The position numbers and the translations under genes were made by a program. This document shows positions 54,828 through 63,551 of a stretch of 64,000 nt of DNA, piece after piece. The stretch is from Methylobacterium sp. CB376. Lineage in GTDB: Bacteria; Pseudomonadota; Alphaproteobacteria; Rhizobiales; Beijerinckiaceae. The first letter of the stretch is position 1; each line of letters opens with the position of its first letter. The notes beneath the pieces were generated by a model. That model did not search any database. It was given only the letters and a program-made list of their open reading frames with translations, and had not been told where the DNA came from. The DNA lies in contig NZ_CP121648.1 of assembly GCF_029714205.1 (NCBI RefSeq), positions 6,698,501 through 6,762,500 on the forward strand, in the 5' to 3' direction.

Positions 54828-54928
54828 GAGCATTTTCCGACGAAGTGGATGCCGGTTCGTCGCGGAAAATGCGGCAAGATCAAAGATCGAGAGCGGCACC
54901 CGATTGCAACGTGATCGGGTGCCGCTCT
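54828..54928. repeat. two adjacent hairpins between SOD and DUF1259 genes
   Basis: GCATTTTCCGACGAA pairs with TTCGTCGCGGAAAATGC (about 54829-54872), a form common as a dispersed repeat in Rhizobiales. Immediately beside it AGAGCGGCACCCGAT (54890-54904) pairs perfectly with ATCGGGTGCCGCTCT (54914-54928). The second stem overlaps the stop codon of the DUF1259 gene (54927-54929) and probably ends that transcript, although no U-run follows. Confidence 0.75.
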
Positions 54929-55868
54929 AGCCGCCCGGCGCGACGTTGATGTGCTTGAGGGCCTCGTTCAGCCCTTTCGCGAGCTTGCCGGCATTGTCAT
55001 TGGCCCAGAAGTGCATGAAGAACAGCCGCGGCTCATCGTCGAGCATGTGGTTGTGCAGGGCAGTCACCTCGATGCCATTCTGGCGCAGGGCCGCGAGTAC
55101 CGGATTGACCTCCTTGGCGGTCAACACGAAGTCACCCGTAATGGCCGCCTTGCCGCTCCCGGTCGGCTGGAAGTTGATGGCAATGGCCGAACCCATCGCC
55201 TCCGGCACCTCCATGCCGTGGTCCTTCGGCGTCTCCGCGCGCGGCACGCTGACGGCATAGACGCCGCCGTTGAGCTTGCCCTTTCGTCCGAGCGCTGCGT
55301 CGATGGCCGCAGTGTCGAGGTTTGGGGTCTGGTCCGCCGGCGTCGCCTGCGCAGGGGCCGGGCTTGGATTGCCGGCCGGAGGCGTGCCCGCGGCGGTCTC
55401 GGCGCCGAACGGCGTCCGGCTGGCGCCGAGCGCGCCCATCAGCGTGGTGGCGAGCTTCCCGGGCTCCCCGTGCCCGGAGACGTGCATGTAGAGGGTGCTG
55501 GGCGAGGAGCGCAGCAGGTGGTTGTGCAGGGCCGTGATCTCCACCCCGCCCTCGAGCAGGCGGGCCATCACCGGGTTCACCTCGTCCTCAGTGAGCACGA
55601 GATCGCCCATCACCATCGCTTGGTTCTCACCGACCTTCCTGAAGGCGAGCCAGGACCCCAGGGCGAAGGTCGGCTTGAGGGTCACGCCGTCGAGCGTGAC
55701 CTTCAGATCGGTCCGCGGCAGCCCGACCCGGTAGACCCCACCCGGCATTTCCGTGCCGGCCTTGCCGAGGCCGCTGGCGATCGCCTGCTGCCAGGGCTCG
55801 GCAGCCTGCGCGGACGGCGCAAGCACCACCAGCCCGAGAGCGAGAACGGGAGTCATCCACGAACGCAT
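54927..55868 (-). CDS. secreted protein with two DUF1259 domains
   Basis: ATG at 55868 with AAGGAGATG is preferred over one six codons upstream; 313 residues. A signal peptide (VLALGLVVLAPSAQAAEP) precedes two DUF1259 (LppY/LpqO) copies, each with GGVYxVxxPR, DLVLTEDEVNPVMARLLEGG or DFVLTAKEVNPVLAALRQNG, and the EITALHNHLL/EVTALHNHML plus HVSGHG/HFWAND histidine-rich end. The domains are joined by a Pro/Ala-rich linker. Function unknown; the histidines suggest metal or oxyanion binding. It sits between the chromate transporter and the SOD genes. Confidence 0.88.
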   Translation of the reverse strand: MRSWMTPVLALGLVVLAPSAQAAEPWQQAIASGLGKAGTEMPGGVYRVGLPRTDLKVTLDGVTLKPTFALGSWLAFRKVGENQAMVMGDLVLTEDEVNPVMARLLEGGVEITALHNHLLRSSPSTLYMHVSGHGEPGKLATTLMGALGASRTPFGAETAAGTPPAGNPSPAPAQATPADQTPNLDTAAIDAALGRKGKLNGGVYAVSVPRAETPKDHGMEVPEAMGSAIAINFQPTGSGKAAITGDFVLTAKEVNPVLAALRQNGIEVTALHNHMLDDEPRLFFMHFWANDNAGKLAKGLNEALKHINVAPGG

Positions 55869-55907
55869 GGTCATCTCCTTCGTCATCAGCGGTGGGTGAG
55901 GCCGGCG

Positions 55908-56276
55908 TCAGCGGCGCCGGACCGGAGCTTGCAGCACACCCTCCTCGGGCAGAGCGCGGTCACGGCGCAGTTCGACGCGGCTGCCGGCCATCCAGACCTG
56001 GACACACGGGTCGTCATCCAGGCACAGCGTGTCGCCCTTGAGCCGCCAGGTGCCGGTCCGCGGCCGCCCCATGGACACGGCCTGCAGCCGGCCACCCGGC
56101 GCGAACTGGTAGGACCAGTGCACCTCGTCGGTGACCTCCTTGCCGACCAGGCGGGCGCGGATCTGCGGCCCGGTGAGCTGCTGAAAGACCCCCGCAGCCG
56201 GTGCCGGCTGCGCCGGCACCAAGCCGGTCTGCAGGGCGGCGGCACCCAGCCCGCGCGTGCGACAGGAAGCGCGCAT
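55908..56276 (-). CDS. small secreted protein in the chromate operon
   Basis: 122 residues from an ATG that overlaps the chrA stop (TGATG), so coupled. It begins RASCRTRGLGAAALQTGLVP and continues with a lipocalin- or heat-shock-like small beta protein pattern: LTGPQIRARLVGKEVTDEVH, WSYQFAPGGRLQAVSMGRPR, TGTWRLKGDTLCLDDDPCVQ. No catalytic motif is seen. The paired cysteines may form a disulfide. Confidence 0.7.
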   Translation of the reverse strand: MRASCRTRGLGAAALQTGLVPAQPAPAAGVFQQLTGPQIRARLVGKEVTDEVHWSYQFAPGGRLQAVSMGRPRTGTWRLKGDTLCLDDDPCVQVWMAGSRVELRRDRALPEEGVLQAPVRRR

Positions 56277-57676
56277 CAGACGATCCCCACGAGATACAGG
56301 GCCAGCCCCACCGCTGAGCAGGCGGCCAGGGTCACGATCATGCCGACCTGGAAGCGGAACACTGCGACGATCGCGGCCAGCGCCAGCAGTAGCGCCGGGA
56401 CGTTCACGCTGGAGAGGACCGGCACCTCCAGCCGGAGTGGCCCAAGCGCGACCGGCTGCACCTGGGTGAACACCGTGTGGAGGGCGAACCAGACCGCGAG
56501 GTTGAGGATCACCCCCACCACGGCCGCGGTGATGGCCGAGAGGGCGCCGGCCAGGGCCGGGTTGCCGCGTAAGCGCTCGATGTAAGGGGCGCCGACGAAG
56601 ATCCACAGGAAGCAGGGCGCGAAGGTCACCCAGGTGGTCAGCAACCCGCCGAGCGTGCCGGCGACGAGCGGCGGCAGCGCGCCGGGCGCCCGGAAGGCGG
56701 CCATGAAGCCCACGAACTGCGTGACCATGATGAGGGGGCCGGGCGTGGTCTCGGCCATGCCGAGACCGTCGAGCATCTCGCCGGGCTTGAGCCAGCCGTA
56801 ATGCTCCACCGCCTGCTGGGCGACGTAGGCCAGCACCGCGTAGGCGCCCCCGAACGTCACCATCGCCATCTTGGAGAAGAACACCGCGACGTGGCTGAAC
56901 ACGTCGTTCGGCCCGAGGGCGAGCAGGATGGCGGCGACCGGCAGCAGCCAAATGGCCGCCCAGACGCCCAGCACGCGGACGGTGTCCCTGGGCGCGGCAT
57001 GCTCCTGCGGGAGTTCGTCGTCGCCGAGCAGGAAGGGGCCTTCAGCGACCGTGCTGCCGCTGCCGTGGCCGCCCCCGGCCCGGAACTCCGGCCGGCCGGC
57101 GCGGCCGCCCAAATAGCCGATCACGCCGGCCGCCAGCACGATCAGCGGGAACGGCACGTCGAAGACGAAGATCGCCGCGAAGGCCGCGGCCGCCAGCGCG
57201 ACCATCACCCGGCTCTTGAGCGCCCGCCGGCCGATGCGCTGGACGGCCTGGAGCACGATGGCGAGCACCGCCGCCTTCAGGCCGAAGAACAGGCCGGCCA
57301 CCAGGCCGACCTGGCCATACAGCGCGTAGATCCAGCTGAGCGTCATGATCGCCAGGATGCCCGGGACGACGAACAGCCCGCCGGCCACCAGGCCGCCGCG
57401 GCTGCCGTGCATCAGCCAGCCGACGTAAGTGGCGAGTTGCTGCGCTTCCGGCCCGGGCAGCAGCGTGCAGAAGTTCAAGGCGTGCAGGAAGCGGTTCTCG
57501 GAGATCCAGCGCTTCTCCTCGACCAGGATGCGGTGCATCACCGCGATCTGGCCGGCCGGGCCGCCGAACGAGAGGCCGGCCACGCGCAGCCAGACCGGCA
57601 GGGCCTGCGCCAGGGTGACCGGAACGGGGCCGGCGGCCACCATGCCCGGCGTGGTGGCACTCACCGTGCTGCTCAT
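56276..57676 (-). CDS. chrA: chromate transporter ChrA
   Basis: ATG at 57676; 466 residues with two homologous CHR halves. The first has LRVAGLSFGGPAGQIAVMHR, EEKRWISENRFLHALNFCTL, LPGPEAQQLATYVGW; the second has KMAMVTFGGAYAVLAYVAQQ, GMAETTPGPLIMVTQFVGFM. Ten or more membrane spans are predicted. ChrA exports chromate by proton-coupled antiport and gives Cr(VI) resistance. The start is two bases after the chrB stop and the stop overlaps the next gene, so the operon is tightly packed. Confidence 0.95.
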   Translation of the reverse strand: MSSTVSATTPGMVAAGPVPVTLAQALPVWLRVAGLSFGGPAGQIAVMHRILVEEKRWISENRFLHALNFCTLLPGPEAQQLATYVGWLMHGSRGGLVAGGLFVVPGILAIMTLSWIYALYGQVGLVAGLFFGLKAAVLAIVLQAVQRIGRRALKSRVMVALAAAAFAAIFVFDVPFPLIVLAAGVIGYLGGRAGRPEFRAGGGHGSGSTVAEGPFLLGDDELPQEHAAPRDTVRVLGVWAAIWLLPVAAILLALGPNDVFSHVAVFFSKMAMVTFGGAYAVLAYVAQQAVEHYGWLKPGEMLDGLGMAETTPGPLIMVTQFVGFMAAFRAPGALPPLVAGTLGGLLTTWVTFAPCFLWIFVGAPYIERLRGNPALAGALSAITAAVVGVILNLAVWFALHTVFTQVQPVALGPLRLEVPVLSSVNVPALLLALAAIVAVFRFQVGMIVTLAACSAVGLALYLVGIV

Positions 57677-57678
57677 CG

Positions 57679-58509
57679 TCAGACCCCCGGCTTGGGCTTG
57701 TTGGTCGGCCAGTTGTGGGTCTCGTCGGTGGCGTCGCGGCACCAGCGGTAGAAGGCGTCGTAGAGGAGCATGCCGGCATTGAGCTGCTCCAGGTCGTCGG
57801 CGTACATCCGCGACAGCCCGAGCGAGGCGGCGAGCAGGCCCGCGGCCTCGGGCGCGAGGTCGAGCCGGGCGGTGTCGGCGCCACGGACGATCGCAGCCAG
57901 TTGGCGCAGGGGCGCGGTGCCGAGGTTCAGCTCCTCGACCAAGACATCGAAGGTGCACAGCTCGCCGCGGTGGCTCCAGACCACCTCCGGGTCGTCGATG
58001 TCGAACGCGGCGCCGCCGAAGCGCGCGGCCACCGCCTCAACCTCAGGGGACGGCACGAACAGGAACACGGCAGAGGGATCGACGAAGCGGCGGATCAGCC
58101 ACGGGCAGGCGATGCGGTCGATCTTCGGCCGCGCGCGGGTGACCCAGACCGTCCGGCCCCGGGCGTCGCGGGTTGGCAGCTTGGCGTCCGGCACCGTCGG
58201 CAGCTCGGCGGCGCGCCACGCCTCGGTGCCGCCCTCCAGGCTTTCGGCCGGCACGCCTTCCTGGCGCAGCCAGGCGGCCACGCCGTGACTGAGTTTCTGG
58301 CCGCGCTGGCAGATTACGATGGCGGAGCGGCCAGCGAGGGCGCCGGCCCACGAGGCTACCTCGGCCCAGGGGCGGCGCACGGCGCTCGGGATTAAGCACG
58401 GGTCCGCGGCGAAATCTTCCTCGGTGCGCACATCGAGGAGCACCGGGCAGCCGGGGGTGCCGATCAGGCGAACGAGCTTATCGACAGGGATGGCGTTGGG
58501 CGTAGGCAT
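57679..58509 (-). CDS. chrB: ChrB-like chromate resistance protein fused to rhodanese
   Basis: ATG at 58509; 276 residues. An N-terminal rhodanese domain (PGCPVLLDVRTEEDFAADPC, VICQRGQKLSHGVAAWLRQE, with the active-site Cys in VICQRG) is fused to a ChrB domain (VTRARPKIDRIACPWLIRRF, VDPSAVFLFVPSPEVEAVAA, FDIDDPEVVWSHRGELCTFD). ChrB regulates and is needed for full chromate resistance. It precedes chrA by two bases. The rhodanese part may supply sulfane sulfur or sense oxidation; this fusion is known in Proteobacteria. Confidence 0.9.
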   Translation of the reverse strand: MPTPNAIPVDKLVRLIGTPGCPVLLDVRTEEDFAADPCLIPSAVRRPWAEVASWAGALAGRSAIVICQRGQKLSHGVAAWLRQEGVPAESLEGGTEAWRAAELPTVPDAKLPTRDARGRTVWVTRARPKIDRIACPWLIRRFVDPSAVFLFVPSPEVEAVAARFGGAAFDIDDPEVVWSHRGELCTFDVLVEELNLGTAPLRQLAAIVRGADTARLDLAPEAAGLLAASLGLSRMYADDLEQLNAGMLLYDAFYRWCRDATDETHNWPTNKPKPGV

Positions 58510-58652
58510 GGCGCGTCCTTGCAAGAGATGCAGGCTGGACGCGATTCTTCAGCCGGAGCCTCGTCGGGAGATCGCTTCCCGAAGGCGGAACAGAAGACCT
58601 CCGCAGCGCGCGTGTCAAGCGCCCGACCAACGGTTCGGTTTGCGGTATCCCC

Positions 58653-58880
58653 TTAGAGTGAAGCGCGGGTCGGGTCGGCCGCCTCCGGCTCCCGCTTCAC
58701 CTGCTCCAACCCGCGCGGCAGCTCACGCGGGAGCGTGGGGCGCCGGTAGGGCGCGAGCTTGCGCCACGCCCTGATCTCCGGACCGTTCGGCCGGCAGCCG
58801 AGGCACCAGCCGGTGCGACCGCCCCACTCACACCCCGATGCAGCCACACTGCATCCGTGGTGCCACTCACCGCCCAGCAC
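58653..58880 (-). CDS. possible DUF1289-like small protein
   Basis: Seventy-five residues from a GTG at 58880. The middle reads CEWGGRTGWCLGCRPNGPEI and RAWRKLAPYRRPTLPRELPR, close to the DUF1289 pattern (C.VD..TG.C.GCGRT..EI..W..LSPY.R..L..ELP.R). The GCGRT signature is degraded to GCRPN and the N-terminal cysteines are irregular, so this may be a decayed gene. The chrB gene lies 143 bp downstream on the same strand. Confidence 0.4.
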   Translation of the reverse strand: MLGGEWHHGCSVAASGCEWGGRTGWCLGCRPNGPEIRAWRKLAPYRRPTLPRELPRGLEQVKREPEAADPTRASL

Positions 58881-59422
58881 TCATGAAGCGTGAGGAGGCC
58901 GCCGCCGACTTCGAATGGCCGCTGTCGGGTGTCGAGCGGCCATTCCGGCGGCATCGGTCGAAGGTCTGGAACGGGCGCATTCCGGCCCCGATCTGTCCTG
59001 AGCCTGGACTGTCGCGGCGAACTTATTCAAGCCCGCTGTGATCGGGACATAAGCCGCAGACGCCGCGAGTCACTGCGTCGGCCGGTGATCCGATTGCCAA
59101 GTCGATCATGAACCTGATGCGCCACCACACGGCGGTCGTCGCGACGTCCACCCCTCCTGGATGGAGGCCGCGTGCAGGCTCCCGGGCGATGAGGAGGGCA
59201 CCCGCGTGAACCTGCCGCCGATCGGACCAGCGAACCGAACTGGACGGTCTGGCAACGGCAGAGGGCGTGAGGTGCGATCTGGCCGCCCTCTGGGCTCAAC
59301 TGCGAGCCTGCCCGGGCTGGTCGGGCGCAGAACCGGGCTGCTTCGAGAAGGTGCCCGCGCTCAATTTGGCCGTCCGGGCTATCCTCCAACGGTATCCCGC
59401 ATCAAAGCGCATGCAGGGAGCC
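58881..59422. other. decayed intergenic DNA
   Basis: No gene is supported. The stretch at about 58918-58975 (AGCGGCCATTCCGGCGGCAT, CGGTCGAAGGTCTGG) is a diverged relative of 38225-38300, a short dispersed repeat. Confidence 0.45.
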
Positions 59423-59566
59423 TTACGCTGCTGCAGTATTGTATTTCTCGATTCTGAGCTGCCGCCCAAGCAAGATGGCAACTCGCTCAAGGTTACGTTG
59501 CGCGAGACTACGATCCAACTCGCGTAGCACTCGGCACTTGATCAGCGCTCTGGCAGACCGCTTCAT
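59423..59566 (-). CDS. small basic protein (47 residues)
   Basis: An ATG at 59566 behind AAGGGGC begins MKRSARALIKCRVLRELDRS and continues LAQRNLERVAILLGRQLRIE, KYNTAAA, stop. The composition is helical, basic and not noise-like. No family recognised. Confidence 0.4.
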   Translation of the reverse strand: MKRSARALIKCRVLRELDRSLAQRNLERVAILLGRQLRIEKYNTAAA

Positions 59567-59711
59567 GATAGCCCCTTGTGCGCCAGCCTGGCCGCGAAAG
59601 CATCGCTACTGGCATTCTTGAAAGCGATTTTACAGCAGGCTTACAGCCGCGGCCACATACCCGAATGGTGCAGAGTGACACAGGCTGGCCACTCTGACGT
59701 CGCTCATTGCC

Positions 59712-60236
59712 TCACTCGGTCGCCTTAGCTCTCCGTGGGCGGCCCGGCCCCCTCTTTGGCGTGGCCGGTGCCGTCACCTTGGGGTCAGGACTGGCGCGCT
59801 TCTCGGCTGGCGACCGATGGCGACGCTGGCCAAGCCCGCTGGTCTTGGCGAGTTCCGATCGGTGGGCCGCGTAGTTCGACGCTACCATTGGATAGTCGGA
59901 CGGCAGACCGAACTTCTTCCGGTACTCGTCCGGGGTCAGGCCCTGCGTGGTGAGGTGCCGCTTGAGCGTCTTGTAGGGCTTTCCGTCGATGAGGCTGATC
60001 AGGGCATCCGGCGTGATCGACTTCCTGATCTGGGCGGCAGTCGCCTTGGGCGTCTCCTCTGCCGGTGGCGTGGCGGGCTTCCCAAGGCCCTGAAGGGCAG
60101 TGTGAAGCGAAGCGATGAGGCTTGGCAACTCACCTGCTGACACCCGGTTGCTCGAGACATAGGCCGAAACAATATCGGCCACCTGTTCGATCAGTGCACC
60201 CTCTTGCGTGGGAGCTTTGCTTTCAAACTCAGGCAT
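59712..60236 (-). CDS. mucR: MucR/Ros-family regulator lacking zinc ligands
   Basis: The protein has 174 residues. The MucR core is clear: ADIVSAYVSSNRVSAGELPS, IRKSITPDALISLIDGKPYK, TLKRHLTTQGLTPDEYRKKF, GLPSDYPMVASNYAAHRSEL. In classical Ros/MucR the finger uses a Cys in CLEDGK and His residues at LKRHL and TH; here the Cys is Ser (LISLIDGK) and the second His is Gln (LTTQG), so zinc binding is probably lost, as known for some Mesorhizobium relatives that still fold and bind DNA. The tail has an AT-hook-like GPGRPRR. These proteins are H-NS-like repressors of surface and horizontally acquired genes. Confidence 0.9.
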   Translation of the reverse strand: MPEFESKAPTQEGALIEQVADIVSAYVSSNRVSAGELPSLIASLHTALQGLGKPATPPAEETPKATAAQIRKSITPDALISLIDGKPYKTLKRHLTTQGLTPDEYRKKFGLPSDYPMVASNYAAHRSELAKTSGLGQRRHRSPAEKRASPDPKVTAPATPKRGPGRPRRAKATE

Positions 60237-60377
60237 TCGGCGGTCTCCTTACGCTGTTAACATATGTTTTAGAGTGACTGCATGCAGCTTATACCGGGAA
60301 TGCCGCCGCCGAGCAGAAGATCCACCCCATCCACAGAATTTGCGCCCCCTGAGCGTAGAGGCCGAAGATGTCTGACG

Positions 60378-60510
60378 CGAACCCTCTCCTTGCAAAGTCT
60401 GCGATCGCTTTGGAAAAACGGTGGCCGAGCTGAAGAAGCAGCTCGATGCGATCCAGAAGAGCGATGCGAAGAAGATCGGAGACACGTGGGCGGACACGGC
60501 CAAGTGTATC
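60378..60510 (+). pseudogene. broken small coiled-coil gene beside an IS end
   Basis: The plus strand reads MSDANPLLAKSAIALEK and, one frame over, VAELKKQLDAIQKSDAKKIG, DTWADTAK before it runs into the IS5-like element at about 60513. This looks like a small helical protein with a frameshift, cut by the insertion. Its identity is unknown. Confidence 0.4.
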
Positions 60511-60512
60511 CT

Positions 60513-61315
60513 AGGGTCCAGACTCAATCGGCACCAGAACGCGACGACAGCCGCGAGGGCGAGCGCGGAAGCGAAGTTGCGGGCGAGTTCGTCGTCGCGG
60601 GTGGCGATGCGCCGGAAGTCCTTCAGGCGGCAGAAGACCGCCTCGATGCGCCAGCGGTCACGGGAGCGTTGCTTGTCCAGCCGGATCTTGCGTGTGCGGG
60701 CGCGGGTAGCGGGGTGACCGCGCTGATGCCCTGCTCCCGCAGGTTCCGCCGCAGCCAGTCGGCATCGTAGCCCTTGTCGGCGATCAACCGATGCACCCGG
60801 CCGGGCGCCTGGGCCAGCCCGGCGGGCGCGGTCTTCACGTCGCTGGCGTTGCCGGGCGTGAGGTGGATGACCCCCGGTCGGCCGATCACGTCGGTGAGGA
60901 CGTGGATCTTGGTCGTCGCGCCAGCGCGCGAGGGACCGATCTCCTGTGCGCGGGCCCCCCTTTCCCCCGTGGGCCCTCCGCTGGGCTTTGACGCAGGTCG
61001 CCTCAAGGGCGGCGGCCTCGCCGGACCACCCGGCTTTGGCCAGGGCGGCCAGCATGGCGGTCCGGAAGCCGCGGCGCGACCACCTGGTGAAGCGGTTGTA
61101 GACGGTGGTCGCGGGCCCGTACTCAGGAGGACAGTCCTGCCAGCGGCCGCTCTTGAGGACGAAGGATGCCCGAGAGGATCGTGCGGTCATCCTTGCGGCG
61201 AGCGCCGGGCCGGTTGGTGGGCATGAACGGCGCGATCGTTTGCCACTGCTCGTCCGACAGCCAGAACAGCTCTGCCATGGCCTCCGCCATCTGGGAGGCG
61301 TCTGGAATCACGTTA
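60513..61315 (-). mobile_element. IS5-family insertion sequence with broken transposase, copy 2
   Basis: On the minus strand the transposase starts near 61311 (MIPDASQMAEAMAELFWLSD, TNRPGARRKDDRTILSGIL). It then changes frame to reach TVYNRFTRWSRRGFRTAMLA, changes again at GGKGG to TTKIHVLTDVIGRPGVIHLT and LIADKGYDADWLRRNLREQG, and returns to SRDRWRIEAVFCRLKDFRRI. At least three frame changes make it inactive. It is the same family as the copies at 28130 and 38386; the terminal GGTTCTGGTGCCGATTGAGT is shared with the latter. Confidence 0.85.
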
Positions 61316-61437
61316 TGCTCATCATCGCAATACGTTGAGTGGGTTTAGACCCTGAACTCCAGGCGGTTGCATTCCAACCCCGCCACGCCCGTCCAGACGC
61401 TTCCGGCCGCCACAGTAGGCGGCAGATGATCACGAGC

Positions 61438-61516
61438 CCGCGCGGCGCCTGCGCGAAGCCGACATCCGCATGGCCGAAAGGGGAGATGGCGAAGCCGTCA
61501 ACCGGATGGCGGATGA
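61438..61516 (+). repeat. modular repeat, copy 9
   Basis: It starts with the last bases of the palindrome (GATCACGAGCCCGCGCGGCG), then CCTGCGCGAAGCCGACATCC and the end module GGAGATGGCGAAGCCGTCAA, CCGGATGGCGGATGAG. The palindrome itself is missing. Confidence 0.8.
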
Positions 61517-61830
61517 GAGGCCGATAAACAGCCCCTCGACTTGCGCCCTGGCCGGACCGGCTCAGAGGTCTTCTGGAGGCTGTCCGTGGGTTCCGTAATC
61601 CGCACCATGCTACGCCTTTGCGAATTCGTGGTCCTGACGCGCGCGAGGGCGGGCACAATCTTAACCCGTCGAGGAGCACCTCGTGGGGTATCCCCGTTGC
61701 TTGGCTGGATCTACAGAGCCGGCTCACACCACGGGAGGGATTGGGGCGGGCCGATCGGCTGATGGTGCTCAAGGCTCCACGTGAGCGGCACGATTCGGTG
61801 CCGCTCGCTGTTACCCGTCGTGTTGCCCGG
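61517..61830. other. intergenic region
   Basis: I see no supported gene in these 300 or so bases, which separate a modular repeat from the tRNA terminator. Confidence 0.45.
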
Positions 61831-61857
61831 AAAACGAAACCGCCCTCTCGGGCGGCT
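61831..61857 (-). terminator. Rho-independent terminator of tRNA-Gly
   Basis: Read on the minus strand, CCGCCC-GAGA-GGGCGG is followed by TTTCGTTTTC. It lies 30 bases downstream of the tRNA 3' end. Confidence 0.8.
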
Positions 61858-61886
61858 CGGACTGGCAGCTAAGTGCTTGAAGTCCT

Positions 61887-61960
61887 TGGAGCGGGTGAAG
61901 GGAATCGAACCCTCGTATTCAGCTTGGAAGGCTGCTGCTCTACCATTGAGCTACACCCGC
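61887..61960 (-). tRNA. tRNA-Gly (anticodon UCC)
   Basis: The minus strand folds as a normal cloverleaf: acceptor GCGGGTG/CACCCGC, D arm GCTCAATGGTAGAGC, anticodon loop CTTCCAA with anticodon TCC, and T arm GAGGGTTCGATTCCCTT. The 3' CCA is encoded. The ClC channel gene ends 43 bp upstream, on the same strand. Confidence 0.96.
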
Positions 61961-62002
61961 GCGGGGACCCCGATAGCACGGGGCTCCGGCGATGAGAAGC
62001 GG

Positions 62003-63319
62003 TCAGGCGGGGCCGCGCGAGGGCGCGAGGCGCGCGATGATCGGCGCCGCGAGGGCGTGGTAGAGCCCCTCGGGGCAGATCAGCTTCGAGGTCGCGTCGG
62101 CGAGCAGGGCGGCGATCATCAGGGGGATCACCAGGGCGTGGGCCTCGGTCATCTCGGAGACGATCACGAAGGAGGTGATCGGCGCCTGCAGCACGCCGGC
62201 GAGGTAGGCCACCATGGCGATCAGCACCAGGGCGCCGGCCGGGGCCGCCGGGAGCAGCGGGGCGAGGTGCGCGCCCAGCCCCGCCCCCACCGCGAGCGAG
62301 GGCGCGAACAGCCCGCCCGGAATGCCGCTGATCGAGGAGAGCGTGGTGGCGGCGAATTTCGCCGGGCCGAACCAGGGCGCGGGCGCGGCCTCGCCGTGCA
62401 GCAGCGCCCTCGCCTCCGCGTAGCCGGTGCCGTGGACGTGGCCGCCGGTGGCGAGCCCGCACAGGGCGACGCCGAGGCCGCACAGCATCGCGAAGGCGAT
62501 CGGATGCGCCCGCATCAGCGCCCCCGGCCGCCCCGGCAGCCCGCGGGCGGCCGCGATCACGATGCGGCTGAACAGCCCGCCGCAGACCCCGCCGAGGAGG
62601 CCGAACAGCGGCACCGCGAGCCAGGCCGGCCCGAAGGGCAGGCTCGCCGCCGTCGTGCCGAAATACGCGTAGTTGCCGACGAGGGCGAGGGAAGTCAGGC
62701 CCGCGGCGATCACGGTGCCGAGCACGAGGCCGCTCGTCCTGGCCTCGAACGAGCGGCTGAGCTCCTCGATCCCGAACACGATGCCGGCGAGCGGCGTGTT
62801 GAAGGCCGCCGCCACCCCGGCCGCCCCGCCCGCGAGCAGGAGGCCGCGCTGGTGCTCCGGCGCCCGGCGGCCGGCCGCCGCCATCAGGGCGGCGCCCACC
62901 TGCACGGTCGGCCCCTCGCGCCCCGTCGAGGCGCCGCAGAGGAGGCCGAGCGTCATCACCACGATCTTGCCGAAGGCGACCCGCAGCGAGACCAGGCCCG
63001 CGCGCCGGGCCGGATCGGCGATGTGGCGCGCGGCGATCACCTGCGGGATGCCGCTCCCCTCGGAATTCGGGAAGATGGTGCGGGCGAGGAGCGCCGCGAG
63101 GCCGAAGCCGAGGGGCGTCACCGCCAGCGCGAGGAGGGGCGAGACGCCGAGCATCGCCTGGAGCGCCGCCTGGGCGGCGTCCGCGAGCTGCGCCATCAGC
63201 ACCGCCGCCGCTCCGACGCAGAGGCCCCCGACCAGGAAGAGGGCGCGGCGCGTCCCGGGATCGATGATCCGGCGGCGCAGGGGGCCCGAGACGCGCGGCC
63301 ACGATCCGACCCTGCGCAT
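62003..63319 (-). CDS. ClC-family chloride channel/transporter
   Basis: ATG at 63319 with GGAGGATG upstream is preferred to further in-frame starts; 438 residues. The ClC signatures are complete: NSEGSGIPQVIAA (the GSGIP chloride-site motif), GASTGREGPTVQVGA with the gating glutamate in GREGP, and GIPGGLFAPSLAVGAGLGA. About ten helices are visible. No CBS domains follow. ClC proteins move chloride or fluoride, sometimes as proton antiporters; the GREGP glutamate suggests an antiporter-type member. Confidence 0.92.
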   Translation of the reverse strand: MRRVGSWPRVSGPLRRRIIDPGTRRALFLVGGLCVGAAAVLMAQLADAAQAALQAMLGVSPLLALAVTPLGFGLAALLARTIFPNSEGSGIPQVIAARHIADPARRAGLVSLRVAFGKIVVMTLGLLCGASTGREGPTVQVGAALMAAAGRRAPEHQRGLLLAGGAAGVAAAFNTPLAGIVFGIEELSRSFEARTSGLVLGTVIAAGLTSLALVGNYAYFGTTAASLPFGPAWLAVPLFGLLGGVCGGLFSRIVIAAARGLPGRPGALMRAHPIAFAMLCGLGVALCGLATGGHVHGTGYAEARALLHGEAAPAPWFGPAKFAATTLSSISGIPGGLFAPSLAVGAGLGAHLAPLLPAAPAGALVLIAMVAYLAGVLQAPITSFVIVSEMTEAHALVIPLMIAALLADATSKLICPEGLYHALAAPIIARLAPSRGPA

Positions 63320-63551
63320 GCCGCGCCATCCTCCATGAACCGCCCGCGCTCCCGACCCGGGCGCTCCCACCTTGGACGAAAGGGCAGGGGATGCGAAGCT
63401 GTTCCGGCCGCGGGCGTGCCATACCCTGTGGGCGGCCCCGAGCGGGATCCGGCCACGCGGCGATCGGATCCCGCTCGCGGTCATCGACGAGGCCGCCTCG
63501 TCCGACGAACCGGTCGCGGCCTCGTCGGGCAAGGCTCCAGGGAGAGGCGCG

